A stretch of DNA of 64,000 bases, from assembly GCF_002954405.1 (NCBI RefSeq), contig NZ_MQWC01000004.1:3350668-3414667 (forward strand), given 5' to 3'. A program made the position numbers and the translations under genes. Below the pieces are notes generated by a model. It did not search any database. It saw only the letters and a program-made list of their open reading frames with translations, and was not told the origin of the DNA. This stretch comes from Salinibacter sp. 10B. Its GTDB lineage: Bacteria; Bacteroidota; Rhodothermia; Rhodothermales; Salinibacteraceae. Shown here one piece after another: positions 36,964 to 45,156 of the stretch. Position 1 is the first letter of the stretch, and each line of letters begins with the position of its first letter.

Positions 36964-38220
36964 TCATTCGGTTCGGAGCGGCTCACGATGAGAATCGTCG
37001 GTTTGATTCTGTTTGGCGAGGCTAGACTCCGAGAGGGGCGGCTGGGCAAGAAGAAGGGCCAACAGGGCACTCCGTTCGATCATCCGATCCCGATAGCAAA
37101 ATTCGTGGCGGGCGTGGGCTCCATCGCCGACCGCCCCAAGGCCGTCGAGTGTGGGGGTGTACTGGCTGATGGTGTTGGCGTCGGAAACGCCGCCGGAGCG
37201 CCCTTCATCGAGGTCAATGCCGAGCACGTCCGCCGCGTCACAGGCCCATGCCCACAGCTGTCGCGATGCGGGGGTCGGCTCCATGGGAAGGCGTCCAAAC
37301 CCGCCCTCAATGCAGAGCGACGTGCCGGTCGTGGTGGCTTCGAGACTGCGGATGGCCGACTCGATCGTGTCCACCTGATCACGGGTGGTAACGCGTACAT
37401 CGACTTCGGCCCGACCTGCGTCGGCGACCACGTTGGGCTGAGTGCCGCCGTCAATGGTACCCACGTTGACCGAAATGCCCGCGTCCGGGTCGTTGAGGGT
37501 GTGAAGATGCTGCACCACGTGTGAGAGCTCCAAGATGGCACTGGAGCCGCTTTCGGGGTCGAGGCCGGCGTGGGCACTTTCTCCTTGAATATGGATCACA
37601 AAGCGGCCGCCTCCTTTGCGGGACGTTTTGAGCTTGCCATCGAGTCCCAATGCCGGCTCCAGCACAAAGGCGCGGTCGGCACAGCGGGCCAGCCGTTGGA
37701 GGGGGCGGCGAGAGGTCGGACTTCCCTTTTCCTCGTCGGAGTTGATGAAGATGATCGGTGTGACGGCGAGGTTGGGGCCCCGTTCATTCCACGCCCCACA
37801 ACTGCGTAGGGCCGCGAGGGCAAAGAGCATCTGGACGAGGCCGGCCTTCATGTCGAAGACGCCGGGTCCGCGTACTTGGTTGCCGTCTACCTCAAACGGC
37901 ATGTCGTCCAGGGTGCCTAGGGGCCAGACGGTGTCGCAGTGTCCGACGAGGAGCTGAACGGGACGATTGCGGGAGCGCGTCTGCGGACGAGCGTAGAGGT
38001 GGCCCCCACTTTCGGGCCTGCCCGGCACATGCTCGACCGTGTAGTCCAGGGTGTTCAGGAACCGAACCAATGCGTCTTGAACGTCGGCCTGGGCTTCGGG
38101 CACGTCGGTGGGGGATTCTGCTCGCACCAGTGCTTCCAGCACGGCCAGCATCTGATCCTGATGGGTCTTAAGGTACGTGCGAAGTGCGTCCGCTTGGGGG
38201 GGCGTGAAGAAATCCTCCAT
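36964..38220 (-). CDS. M20 family metallopeptidase (carboxypeptidase G2-like)
   Basis: Two-zinc amidohydrolase/carboxypeptidase. LLVGHCDTVWPLGTL holds the first zinc His and the Asp, GPGVFDMKAGLVQ the bridging Asp, INSDEEKGSP the catalytic and metal Glu pair, and the C-terminal HARHEFCYRDRM includes the last His. The dimerisation domain (HIQGESAHAGLDPESG) is inserted. 418 residues, cytoplasmic. The substrate cannot be read; glutamate-type C-terminal residues are common in this subfamily. It lies between the flavin reductase-like gene and the P-loop gene on the same strand. Confidence 0.9.
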   Translation of the reverse strand: MEDFFTPPQADALRTYLKTHQDQMLAVLEALVRAESPTDVPEAQADVQDALVRFLNTLDYTVEHVPGRPESGGHLYARPQTRSRNRPVQLLVGHCDTVWPLGTLDDMPFEVDGNQVRGPGVFDMKAGLVQMLFALAALRSCGAWNERGPNLAVTPIIFINSDEEKGSPTSRRPLQRLARCADRAFVLEPALGLDGKLKTSRKGGGRFVIHIQGESAHAGLDPESGSSAILELSHVVQHLHTLNDPDAGISVNVGTIDGGTQPNVVADAGRAEVDVRVTTRDQVDTIESAIRSLEATTTGTSLCIEGGFGRLPMEPTPASRQLWAWACDAADVLGIDLDEGRSGGVSDANTISQYTPTLDGLGAVGDGAHARHEFCYRDRMIERSALLALLLAQPPLSESSLAKQNQTDDSHREPLRTE

Positions 38221-38268
38221 GGCGCGTGGGGTCGTTCCGGGAAGGTGGACAGTCCGCCGGGCGCAGCG

Positions 38269-38892
38269 TCATTTCTCGAAGCCAGCCGGGAAGGGGAAGA
38301 TATTGCTGTCCTTGATCGTGGCGTAGCGATCCGGAGGCAGGTACGCGAGAAGCGGATTATCGCGCAGAACAGCGTCCTCCTCTTTCTCCGATACCCGGAG
38401 TGCCGTCTTGTCTACGTGGACGGCCTTTACCTTTCCAATGAGCAGGCTGTTCTCCCCAAGATCGTCGACGCGCCGATCGAGTTCACATTCCAGAAAAAGG
38501 TATCCATCATTCAGAAATACCCCGTCGACCTCCGTCGCCGGAAATGTCGGCAGTTGGTCGAGGCTCGGCTTGCGCCGAGGGCCGTCCGGCGGCCCAACGC
38601 GGGGCGCTGCTGCGAGGCTTGCCAGCACCACCTGGGACGGCTTGGGGTAACTTACCGTATAGGTGCCATGGCGGACGGCATTTCGGTAGGTTTTGTGCTT
38701 CGGGGTGCAGACGAAGCCAAAGTAGTTGTCCCATCCCATGGGGGCCGCCATGTGCTTCGGGGCAAGGTTGTAGGTGTCCTCGTCGTCGTTCCGGGTTCCG
38801 ATGATGACCAGCGGCGCCACCATGTAAAAACGCTCCCAGAACGGCTGCTCGGGGTCAAGCTGGACAATGTCGGTTTCTGAGGGCGGGGCCAT
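38269..38892 (-). CDS. flavin reductase-like FMN-binding split-barrel protein
   Basis: 207 residues from the ATG at 38892. The FMN split-barrel pattern is visible: PLVIIGTRNDDEDTYNLAP, PMGWDNYFGFVCTPKHKTYRN, GTYTVSYPKPSQV and the later LECELDRRVDDLGENSLLIG. Family members reduce or bind flavin and feed it to monooxygenases, or act on their own. An in-frame start 63 codons upstream runs through non-coding-like sequence. The stop lies 48 bases from the M20 start on the same strand, so they may share a transcript. Confidence 0.8.
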   Translation of the reverse strand: MAPPSETDIVQLDPEQPFWERFYMVAPLVIIGTRNDDEDTYNLAPKHMAAPMGWDNYFGFVCTPKHKTYRNAVRHGTYTVSYPKPSQVVLASLAAAPRVGPPDGPRRKPSLDQLPTFPATEVDGVFLNDGYLFLECELDRRVDDLGENSLLIGKVKAVHVDKTALRVSEKEEDAVLRDNPLLAYLPPDRYATIKDSNIFPFPAGFEK

Positions 38893-39324
38893 TGTGCTGA
38901 GGGCTTGAGGACGGAAAGGGGAAGGGAGACAGGATTGTAATCTTAAAAGGCCCGGCAGCGGTTCCCAGTGATTCTTTCCCTTCCTCGTCGTGGGGGAGAG
39001 CGAACTCTCTTTTGTCAGGCGTCTCCTTACGACTCTCAGGCACATCCGTGTAGGGGACGGCCCGACGCATCGTTGCGGCATCGGCGCACGAACCGGGGCG
39101 CTTTCGGCTGAGAGAGAGGGAAGAAGGGAGGAAGTACTTTTTGACGTAAAGAGGGCGAGCGCCTTTGACAGTTGCAGGAGATCCCGGATCTCACTGTGCC
39201 CTTCCGGTCGCTGAAACAGTGTCGTGTGGAGGCGTATCGCCCCCCTCTTGTCTGCAGGGTACTACGTCCACGGACGGACATCGTCGCTCGAACAATATAA
39301 AATGGTTGATCCGCCTCCCGTTAC
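38893..39324. other. divergent gene-free interval, 432 bases
   Basis: No credible gene on either strand. It separates the minus-strand flavin reductase-like operon from the plus-strand DUF6544 gene and must contain two promoters. An AT-rich patch AACAATATAAAATGG at about 39291-39305, about 20-30 bases before the DUF6544 start, could be part of that promoter. Confidence 0.45.
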
Positions 39325-40224
39325 ATGTGGAAAATCATCTTGCTGGTCGGCTTTTTCTCCGCCATTGCAATCATAGCAGGAATCCTCGTCGTGAAGCGGG
39401 GACAATTCAGCCGTTGGGCCGACCAGACGGTCGCCAATTTGAGAGCGGCTGCCACGTCGCTTCCCGACCGCAGCGTACGGGCAACAGACTGGGCCAATCT
39501 TCCCGCACCGGTGCAGCAATACTTCGAACACGTGCTCCGGGAAGACCAGCCCTACATCGAGACCGCGGTCTTTGAGCAGGAGGGCACCTTTCGCGATGGG
39601 GAGGCCTCCTCTGCCCCATGGTATCCCTTTACCGCCACCGAGCACGTCACGGTCCGACCGCCAGGATTCGTGTGGGATGCTCGTATCCGAATGACGATGG
39701 GAATACCAGTGCGAGTTCTCGATGCGTACCATGACGGACAGGGATGTTTGCGGGCAGCCCTGGGAGGAGCGATCTCGGTCATGGACGCAGCCCCGACCCC
39801 GGCGTTGGATGAGGGCGAGTTGCTCCGCTACCTTGCCGAAGCGCCGCTCTATCCCACCGCACTTTTGCCGGGCATGGGGGTGGCGTGGACGCCGATCGAC
39901 GAGCAGACGGCGCAGGCGAGGCTCGAGGATGAGGGCACGACGGCCTCACTTTTGTTCCACTTCAACGAACAGGGAGAGGTAGAGCGGGTCAGTGGCAAGC
40001 GTGGATTTACAAAGGCGGATGGAACGTCCGAGTATCGAGCGTGGAAGGGATACTGGCACCATTACGAAGAGCAGAACGGAATGCAGGTGCCGACGGAAGG
40101 AGAAGTGGCCTGGATCCATCCGGAGGGAGAAGTGAGCTACTGGCAGGGACACATACGGAGCATCGAATACACAGGGACTAGGGGAATGGGAAAAACAACA
40201 GGGGAACTGAGCGAGGAGATGTGA
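39325..40224 (+). CDS. DUF6544 family protein
   Basis: 299 residues with an N-terminal membrane helix (IILLVGFFSAIAIIAGILVV). The body has the family pattern: LPAPVQQYFEHVL, a beta-rich segment with WYPFTATEHV, PPGFVWDARIRMTMGIPV, ELLRYLAEAPLYPTALLPG, GVAWTPID, then a C-terminal strand region with YRAWKGYWHHYEEQNGMQVP. The function is unknown; such proteins are predicted to sit at the membrane. It precedes the AIM24-family gene by 95 bases on the same strand. Confidence 0.78.
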   Translation: MWKIILLVGFFSAIAIIAGILVVKRGQFSRWADQTVANLRAAATSLPDRSVRATDWANLPAPVQQYFEHVLREDQPYIETAVFEQEGTFRDGEASSAPWYPFTATEHVTVRPPGFVWDARIRMTMGIPVRVLDAYHDGQGCLRAALGGAISVMDAAPTPALDEGELLRYLAEAPLYPTALLPGMGVAWTPIDEQTAQARLEDEGTTASLLFHFNEQGEVERVSGKRGFTKADGTSEYRAWKGYWHHYEEQNGMQVPTEGEVAWIHPEGEVSYWQGHIRSIEYTGTRGMGKTTGELSEEM

Positions 40225-40319
40225 TCCCGGTACGGGACAAACAGGACTTGACTCCCCCCCTTTTGCTTCTTCCACAATAAAGTGAATAAAGTCGTCTTTT
40301 AGCTTACGGTGTCTTTCCG

Positions 40320-40973
40320 GTGGACTTTGAAATTCAGCATCACCCATCGTATTCCCTTCTGCGGGCCCGGCTTGAGCGAAGAGAGGAATTTGTTGCCGAG
40401 TCCGACGCCATGGTGAGCATGGATCCGACTCTCGACACAGAGACCACGATGGCAGGAGGAGTTCTATCAGCGTGTCTTCGTCGGCTTGGGGGGGAGAGCA
40501 TGTTCGTCAACCAATTTTCAGGGCTGGGCATCGTGTCGGTGGCGCCGACGTCGCCGGGACAGATTCGACATCGAACGCTGCACAACGACTCCTTTATGTT
40601 GCAGGCAGGGGCCTATTTGGCCTCGTCTCCGTCCGTGTCCGTGCAAGCCCAGTGGGGAGGATTGAAGGGGATATTCGGTGGGGAAGGCGCTGTTCTTCTT
40701 GAGGTCAGCGGGACCGGCGATTCGTTTTACAACGCATTTGGGAAGATTTACGAAGTGCAGGTACGAGGGGAATACACCTGTGATACCAGTCACATGGTGG
40801 CCTTCGATCCCAAATTGGAGTATACGTTGGCGTCGTCTGGTGGGCTCTTCTCAACCCTCTTCTCCGGCGAAGGGTTCATTTTTACGTTTCGAGGGAGGGG
40901 ATCGCTTTTCATGCAAACCCGCTCCTTGTCCGGTCTTCTCGATCACGTCACGCCGTTTTTGCCGGACCACTAG
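40320..40973 (+). CDS. AIM24 / TIGR00266 family protein
   Basis: 217-residue beta-rich protein of the AIM24 fold, starting at GTG 40320. FVAESDAMVSMDPTL, GESMFVNQFSG, APTSPGQIRH, YLASSPSVSVQAQWGGLKGIFGGEG and the C-terminal FSTLFSGEGFIFTFRGRGS are the repeated family blocks. The role in bacteria is unknown; the yeast namesake works in mitochondrial inner-membrane organisation. A damaged second copy follows (41057). Confidence 0.88.
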   Translation: MDFEIQHHPSYSLLRARLERREEFVAESDAMVSMDPTLDTETTMAGGVLSACLRRLGGESMFVNQFSGLGIVSVAPTSPGQIRHRTLHNDSFMLQAGAYLASSPSVSVQAQWGGLKGIFGGEGAVLLEVSGTGDSFYNAFGKIYEVQVRGEYTCDTSHMVAFDPKLEYTLASSGGLFSTLFSGEGFIFTFRGRGSLFMQTRSLSGLLDHVTPFLPDH

Positions 40974-41056
40974 GCCACGTGTTTTCGGGCCGGGCTGGAA
41001 GCGGCATGGGGGCACCGCGTTCGTCTTGCATTTATGCTTGTATTCGCCGCACTGTC

Positions 41057-41434
41057 ATGGACATCTCACTTGAGCAGAGGCCATCGTTCGCCGTGGCCGT
41101 GGTTGATCTGGATGCGGACGAAACCCTTCTGGCAGAAGGAGATGCGATGACGAGCATATCGGGCAACGTCGGGATTGAGACGAAGCGAATGACGGTGGGA
41201 GGGGAGAGTGAGGGCGCACTGGGGGCGATTGCCGGGGCGGTTGGCCAAATGCTGGCGGGAGAATCGTTCCTGGTAAACCATTTGACCGCTCAGGGGACAC
41301 AGCCGAGGTCGTTCTGTCCCCAACATTGCCGGGAGACATCCAGTCCTACACGCTTGAGCGAGACACGACGCTCGTGATTCAATCTGCCTCGTATCTGGGG
41401 TCGGAGACCGACATTGCGCTGGACGGGGAATGGG
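41057..41434 (+). pseudogene. decayed second AIM24-family copy (frameshift and 3' truncation)
   Basis: The frame from 41057 gives an intact N-terminal half (AVAVVDLDADETLLAEGDAM, GESFLVNHLTAQG) and then junk. The family sequence resumes one frame over: DTAEVVLSPTLPGDIQSYTL, SASYLGSETDIALDGEWGG. The switch lies at the G4 run at 41293-41296; one extra G would restore the frame. Similarity stops at EWGG near 41434, where the intact gene at 40320 has another 100 or so residues, so the 3' half is lost. The broken end lies about 60 bases from tRNA-Val. Confidence 0.78.
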
Positions 41435-41467
41435 GCGGAGAAGAAGAGAGGGGCAGTCAAACACGAA

Positions 41468-41488
41468 CGCCCCTGCAAGGCAGGGGCG
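41468..41488 (-). terminator. intrinsic terminator after tRNA-Val
   Basis: CGCCCCTGC (41468-41476) pairs perfectly with GCAGGGGCG (41480-41488) around a 3-base loop. On the minus strand it lies just after the tRNA 3' end and is followed by TTCGTGTTTG, an interrupted T-rich stretch. Confidence 0.75.
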
Positions 41489-41491
41489 GAG

Positions 41492-41565
41492 TGGGCCCTC
41501 CTGGATTTGAACCAGGGACCTCTCGCGTGTGAGGCGAGCGCTCTAAACCGCTGAGCTAAGAGCCC
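41492..41565 (-). tRNA. tRNA-Val (anticodon CAC)
   Basis: Complete 74-nt cloverleaf on the minus strand. The acceptor stem GGGCTCT pairs with AGGGCCC including one G-U. The anticodon stem CTCGC/GCGAG encloses the loop CTCACAC with anticodon CAC. The T loop is TTCAAAT, the discriminator is A, and no CCA is encoded. Confidence 0.96.
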
Positions 41566-41656
41566 ATCAGACTATAAGTGCAGAGTTCTCAACGAGGAAG
41601 ACGCAACGAATGTGCCGGGATGCGCGTCAAGACCGCACGAACACCGATGCTTCTCC

Positions 41657-42259
41657 TCAAGGAAACCCGATGGTCGTAAGGGAAGAGGAAGGCCGGGTTG
41701 AATCTGGTGTCGAAAATGGGGACGACGAGCGGCGCAAGAGAAGGGGCGGCACCTCGGGGGAGACGGTTGTCGTCTGAATGGGGCGGGGAGAGGTCGTGCG
41801 CGTTCCGGATACCCCTCGGTCGACGGTCGACGTGGAATTGGAGAGCCGAGACGGAGATGGCTCTACTAGCATTGCGCCCACGAGAAAGCCGATCACCAGC
41901 GCCGCTACGACGGACGACGCTAGGCCGAACGCGGCAAGCGGACGATTGGAAATCACCTCCGAGACAGAGGCGTCCGATTGTAGCATGTCGCACTCCACCT
42001 CCGTGCAAATCTTTGTCTCCAGGTCGGGGGGCGGTGCTTTTGACGGCCCACACTCGCAGAGTAAGTTTCGGGTCTCCTGAAGCCGCTCCACGTGCGCCTT
42101 GAGCTCAGGATTCGCTTCTACGTACTGCTCGAAGACGGCCTCAAGAGCCGGTTCCATGGTGCCGTCGACATACTCGCAGAGCCACTCGTCAATCCACTCG
42201 TAGGGGAGGTCTTCGTCGTCTCCCGGTGGATCGCCCTCAAAAGGAGGTGGACTGTTCAT
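41657..42259 (-). CDS. membrane anti-sigma-factor-like protein, no adjacent sigma
   Basis: 200 residues. An acidic N-terminal cytoplasmic domain (WIDEWLCEYVDGTMEPALEA, then VEANPELKAHVERLQE) matches the helical zinc-free anti-sigma pattern. One membrane helix lies at about 107-130 (LAAFGLASSVVAALVIGFLV), then a Ser/Thr/Pro-rich periplasmic tail. No ECF sigma gene is adjacent; the nearest without an obvious partner is at 47898-48563. RseP (1379) could cut it. A possible relation to sigma is by architecture only. Confidence 0.68.
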   Translation of the reverse strand: MNSPPPFEGDPPGDDEDLPYEWIDEWLCEYVDGTMEPALEAVFEQYVEANPELKAHVERLQETRNLLCECGPSKAPPPDLETKICTEVECDMLQSDASVSEVISNRPLAAFGLASSVVAALVIGFLVGAMLVEPSPSRLSNSTSTVDRGVSGTRTTSPRPIQTTTVSPEVPPLLLRRSSSPFSTPDSTRPSSSLTTIGFP

Positions 42260-42432
42260 GGCACAGAAGTCAAGCAGATGTCCGGCGGATCGACGCGGCT
42301 TGGGTCCAGCCGAAAGGCATTTCGTACTCCAGAATGGGCGTGGGAGAAGGTATGACCCGGGGGGGCGTTTGTTTCCCTTCGGGGACCCGCAATCCGCAAA
42401 AATCCGCGGCTTGATGCTCCGAGTCTGGGGCG

Positions 42433-43488
42433 TCAGTCGGGCCTCCCGGTGACGACTGGGCGCGATTGCGGTGGAAGCAGGCGGCGCAGCAGGAGCGTCA
42501 AAATGAGGGTGGCGTCTCGGGAGGAGCCCCCTTTCAATTCATAGTCGGCAGCCAGCAGGGCCGAGTAGGCATCGGCAATGGACGCCTGGGTGTACTGCTG
42601 GGCAGCTTGCTTGTACTCCTCCACGAAGAAGGGCGGAACGCCAATGAGGCTCGCGAGATCGTATTTATTTTTCCGCTGGGCCCCTGGAGTTTGAAGCTTC
42701 CAGAGCTTGTCGAAGTACCGCCCCAGCATGATGACGATCATGATGGCCTCTCCCTGCGGATTGGAGGCCTGTTGGAGGATGCGACCGGCGATGCGCTCGG
42801 CGTCGGCATGTCGACCTTCTCCAATCGCGCTCTGCAACTCAAAGACGTTAAACTCCCGTGTCTGCCCACTGGCGTCGAGCACATCGTTGGCGGTAAGACG
42901 AGTGCGGTCGCCGGCAAACGTGATTAGCTTTTCGATTTCGCTGGCGGCCCGCTGCAGGTCGGTGCCCACGTAATCGGCAAGCATCTGGAGACCTTTGGGC
43001 TCAATCTCGTATCCCTGTCCGTTCACGTACTCCTGAATCCAGCCCGGCATCTCGTTGTCGTAGGGCGATTCGAACTCAGACCACGTGGCGTGCTCCTTCA
43101 GCGCGCGGTAAGGGTGGGCGCTGAGGTTGGGCTTTTCGGTACACGCTAAGAGGACGATGGCCTGAGGGTTCGGCTGCTGAGCGTAGGCCTTGAACTGGCG
43201 ATTGTTTTCGAGCTTCTCAAACTCGCGCACAATCACGACGCGCCGCTCGGCGCCTGCCGGGAAGCCCTGGCATAGACCAATCACCTCTGATGCTTCGGCT
43301 TCCGATCCATATATCACGTCGAGGTTGAAATCGTGCTGGTGGGGGGACAGGGCCTCCTCGACCAGTAGTTCCTGCAACTCGTCGATGAGAAATGTCTCTT
43401 CCCCAAAGAAGAAATAGAGGGGATCGAAGTTGTGGTGCCGAAAGGCCGTAGCTAGGTCGTCGTACGAAGGCCCGGTATCGCTAGCCAT
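42433..43488 (-). CDS. holA: DNA polymerase III subunit delta
   Basis: Clamp-loader subunit that opens the beta sliding clamp. The N-terminal part has YFFFGEETFLIDELQELLVEE, the typical HolA opening; the middle has QGFPAGAERRVVIVREFEKL; and the C-terminal helical collar has VFELQSAIGEGRHADA and ILQQASNPQGEAIMIVIMLG. 351 residues. Start at the ATG at 43488. An inverted repeat fills the short gap to the upstream DinB-like gene. Confidence 0.95.
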   Translation of the reverse strand: MASDTGPSYDDLATAFRHHNFDPLYFFFGEETFLIDELQELLVEEALSPHQHDFNLDVIYGSEAEASEVIGLCQGFPAGAERRVVIVREFEKLENNRQFKAYAQQPNPQAIVLLACTEKPNLSAHPYRALKEHATWSEFESPYDNEMPGWIQEYVNGQGYEIEPKGLQMLADYVGTDLQRAASEIEKLITFAGDRTRLTANDVLDASGQTREFNVFELQSAIGEGRHADAERIAGRILQQASNPQGEAIMIVIMLGRYFDKLWKLQTPGAQRKNKYDLASLIGVPPFFVEEYKQAAQQYTQASIADAYSALLAADYELKGGSSRDATLILTLLLRRLLPPQSRPVVTGRPD

Positions 43489-43509
43489 TTTTTAATTCGG
43501 ATTGGGGAA

Positions 43510-43563
43510 TGTGGAGTGCGGACTGAGCAATCCAGCGGGGCATTCCGCATTCCGAACTCCACA
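43510..43563. repeat. imperfect inverted repeat between holA and the DinB-like gene
   Basis: TGTGGAGT (43510-43517) is matched by ACTCCACA (43556-43563), with further pairing on both sides (GGAATGTGGAGTGCGGA against TCCGAACTCCACA...). GCATTCC occurs twice in tandem at 43540-43553. It fills the 86-base gap of two same-strand genes. It may be a terminator, a REP-like repeat or a mobile palindromic element. Confidence 0.6.
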
Positions 43564-43574
43564 CTCTGCATTCG

Positions 43575-44129
43575 TCAAGTGGGCAGGGGTTCGTCGCCGT
43601 CGGAGAGGTGAGCGCCGTGGAGGCGGTAGCCAAGGTCGCGGAGCCGCTCGGCGTCGGTCTGTGTGATGCGGTGCACGAGATCGAAGAGCGTGACCTCGTC
43701 TCCATCCAGCGTGGCTGAGCGGTGCCAGGCATCGGAGGGGAGAGCGTCCAGGTGGTCGACGAGCTCTTTTCGGGCTGCCGTAACCCGGTCGAGGATGTCA
43801 TCCATGCTATGCTCGTTCCATTCGGCCTCGCGCACCTTTTCCGAAGGGTCGACAGACTCGAATGCCGGGGTGTCGTTCTCCGCGATTATCGTGACCCGGG
43901 GCCGTCGCACCTCGGAATCGAGGATAGCGATCGATCCATAGAGCTCCTTCATCGAGAGGGCGTCGGGCGTGGGACGGCCATTTTTGATTTGGTCGGGGAG
44001 ACCGTCCACGACCGTCCGAAGTGCCTCAATTTCCTCCACGAGGTAACGGAGTTGGTCCAGCAGTGCCTTGCGTAGCGACTCTGGTTCCTCAATCTGCGCC
44101 GCGTCGATGTCCGTTGTATCCTCCTCCAT
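43575..44129 (-). CDS. DinB-like (four-helix) protein
   Basis: 184 residues, mostly helical and acidic. LRKALLDQLRYLVEEIEALR, ALSMKELYGSIAILDSEVRRP, then ILDRVTAARKELVDHLDALP and VTLFDLVHRITQTDAERLRDLGYR give the DinB four-helix pattern, including the final helix where family members often have a His. Family members include damage-induced proteins and thiol transferases, so function cannot be stated. It lies between holA and nuoI on the same strand. Confidence 0.75.
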   Translation of the reverse strand: MEEDTTDIDAAQIEEPESLRKALLDQLRYLVEEIEALRTVVDGLPDQIKNGRPTPDALSMKELYGSIAILDSEVRRPRVTIIAENDTPAFESVDPSEKVREAEWNEHSMDDILDRVTAARKELVDHLDALPSDAWHRSATLDGDEVTLFDLVHRITQTDAERLRDLGYRLHGAHLSDGDEPLPT

Positions 44130-44200
44130 CTGCGTGGTGTGCGTCTGTGCGTCGAGGTCGTCGAGTCACGGGGACGCGCGTGCCTGTGGGGCACACACGC

Positions 44201-44920
44201 TCATTCGGCAGCGTGTGGCTTCGGGGCCGGTTCGTGTCGTTCGGCCCCCCAATCCTGATCCCCCTCGGTCGCCATACGGTCCTCCCGAAGGTGTGTGGTG
44301 TCCAACTGGTCCATGCCCTCATCCGCCAGCCAGTCCAGGAAGTGCTGGTCCTTCACGCTGTGGAGGTTGTTTTCCTTCCGGAACTCCCACTGCTGCCCAA
44401 ACTGCTTGTTCTTATACTGGTCGAGGTATTCAAGCCGGTCCTGCAACTGCTCCGTGGGTTTCAGCAGATCCTTGAGGTCGAACACAGCCTCGTCCCGGCT
44501 TTGGAACGTGAGGTCATATTCTTTCGACATCACGATGGCCTCCTCGGGACACACCTCCTCGCAGAATCCACAGTAGATACACCGGAGCATATTGATCTCA
44601 AACATCTCCGGCTCCCGCTCCTTGACGTTGTTGACCTCTTTGGACTGCATGTTGATGGCGAGCGGGGGGCAGGCCCGGGCGCACAGGTTGCACGAGACAC
44701 ACCGGGGGCGGCCGTCTTCTTCGACCAGCACCGGGCGACCCCGGTAGCTGTCGGGGGGATACCACTGTTCCTCCGGGTACTGGAACGTATAGGTCGGCTC
44801 GTCGACGATCTTGCTGTACGAGAAGCCGAGCCCCTTGAAGAGCTCCGGAAAGTACAGGCTCTCCCAGAAGTTTAGCTCTCGCTCGTTCTCCTTTTTCGTA
44901 TTTTCAGGCGTACCAGGCAT
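44201..44920 (-). CDS. nuoI: NADH-quinone oxidoreductase subunit I
   Basis: Peripheral-arm subunit of respiratory complex I that carries two [4Fe-4S] clusters (N6a and N6b) on the path to quinone. CVSCNLCARACPP and CIYCGFCEEVCPEEAIV are the two ferredoxin motifs. The N-terminus (SLYFPELFKGLGFSYS) fits, and a long acidic C-terminal extension (about 70 residues, after FDLKDLLKPTE) is longer than in E. coli. 239 residues. No other nuo gene is in the window, so complex I genes are dispersed or this gene has moved. Confidence 0.93.
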   Translation of the reverse strand: MPGTPENTKKENERELNFWESLYFPELFKGLGFSYSKIVDEPTYTFQYPEEQWYPPDSYRGRPVLVEEDGRPRCVSCNLCARACPPLAINMQSKEVNNVKEREPEMFEINMLRCIYCGFCEEVCPEEAIVMSKEYDLTFQSRDEAVFDLKDLLKPTEQLQDRLEYLDQYKNKQFGQQWEFRKENNLHSVKDQHFLDWLADEGMDQLDTTHLREDRMATEGDQDWGAERHEPAPKPHAAE

Positions 44921-45012
44921 AAGCGCGTACGGGTCTGAGTCTAGGTCAGTGTAACCGGCATTGGGGACACGCGAGGCGCCCGCAGGACCGCCGCCACAAT
45001 GTCAGTCACGGA

Positions 45013-45034
45013 TGTGGGAGCGGCCGCTCCCACA
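45013..45034. promoter_or_regulatory. perfect 22-bp palindrome upstream of nuoI
   Basis: TGTGGGAGCGG followed directly by CCGCTCCCACA, an exact 11+11 dyad with no spacer, 93 bases upstream of the nuoI start and 123 bases past the end of the algH-like gene. No T-run follows on either side, so it looks more like an operator or a rho-independent pause hairpin than a terminator. Confidence 0.6.
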
Positions 45035-45156
45035 GATCGGGACTGAACATGCACAATCTCTATACACGTAGATTGGACGAAAGGATTCCAGCATTGCTAG
45101 GGCCCGTCGTCAAGAGCCGATCCATTTCCATTCGCTACTGGCGATCTGCGAGCAGT

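Noticed and set aside
35860-37524. A 554-codon plus-strand open frame.
   Set aside because: It is antisense to the P-loop and M20 genes, both of which show clear motifs on the minus strand.
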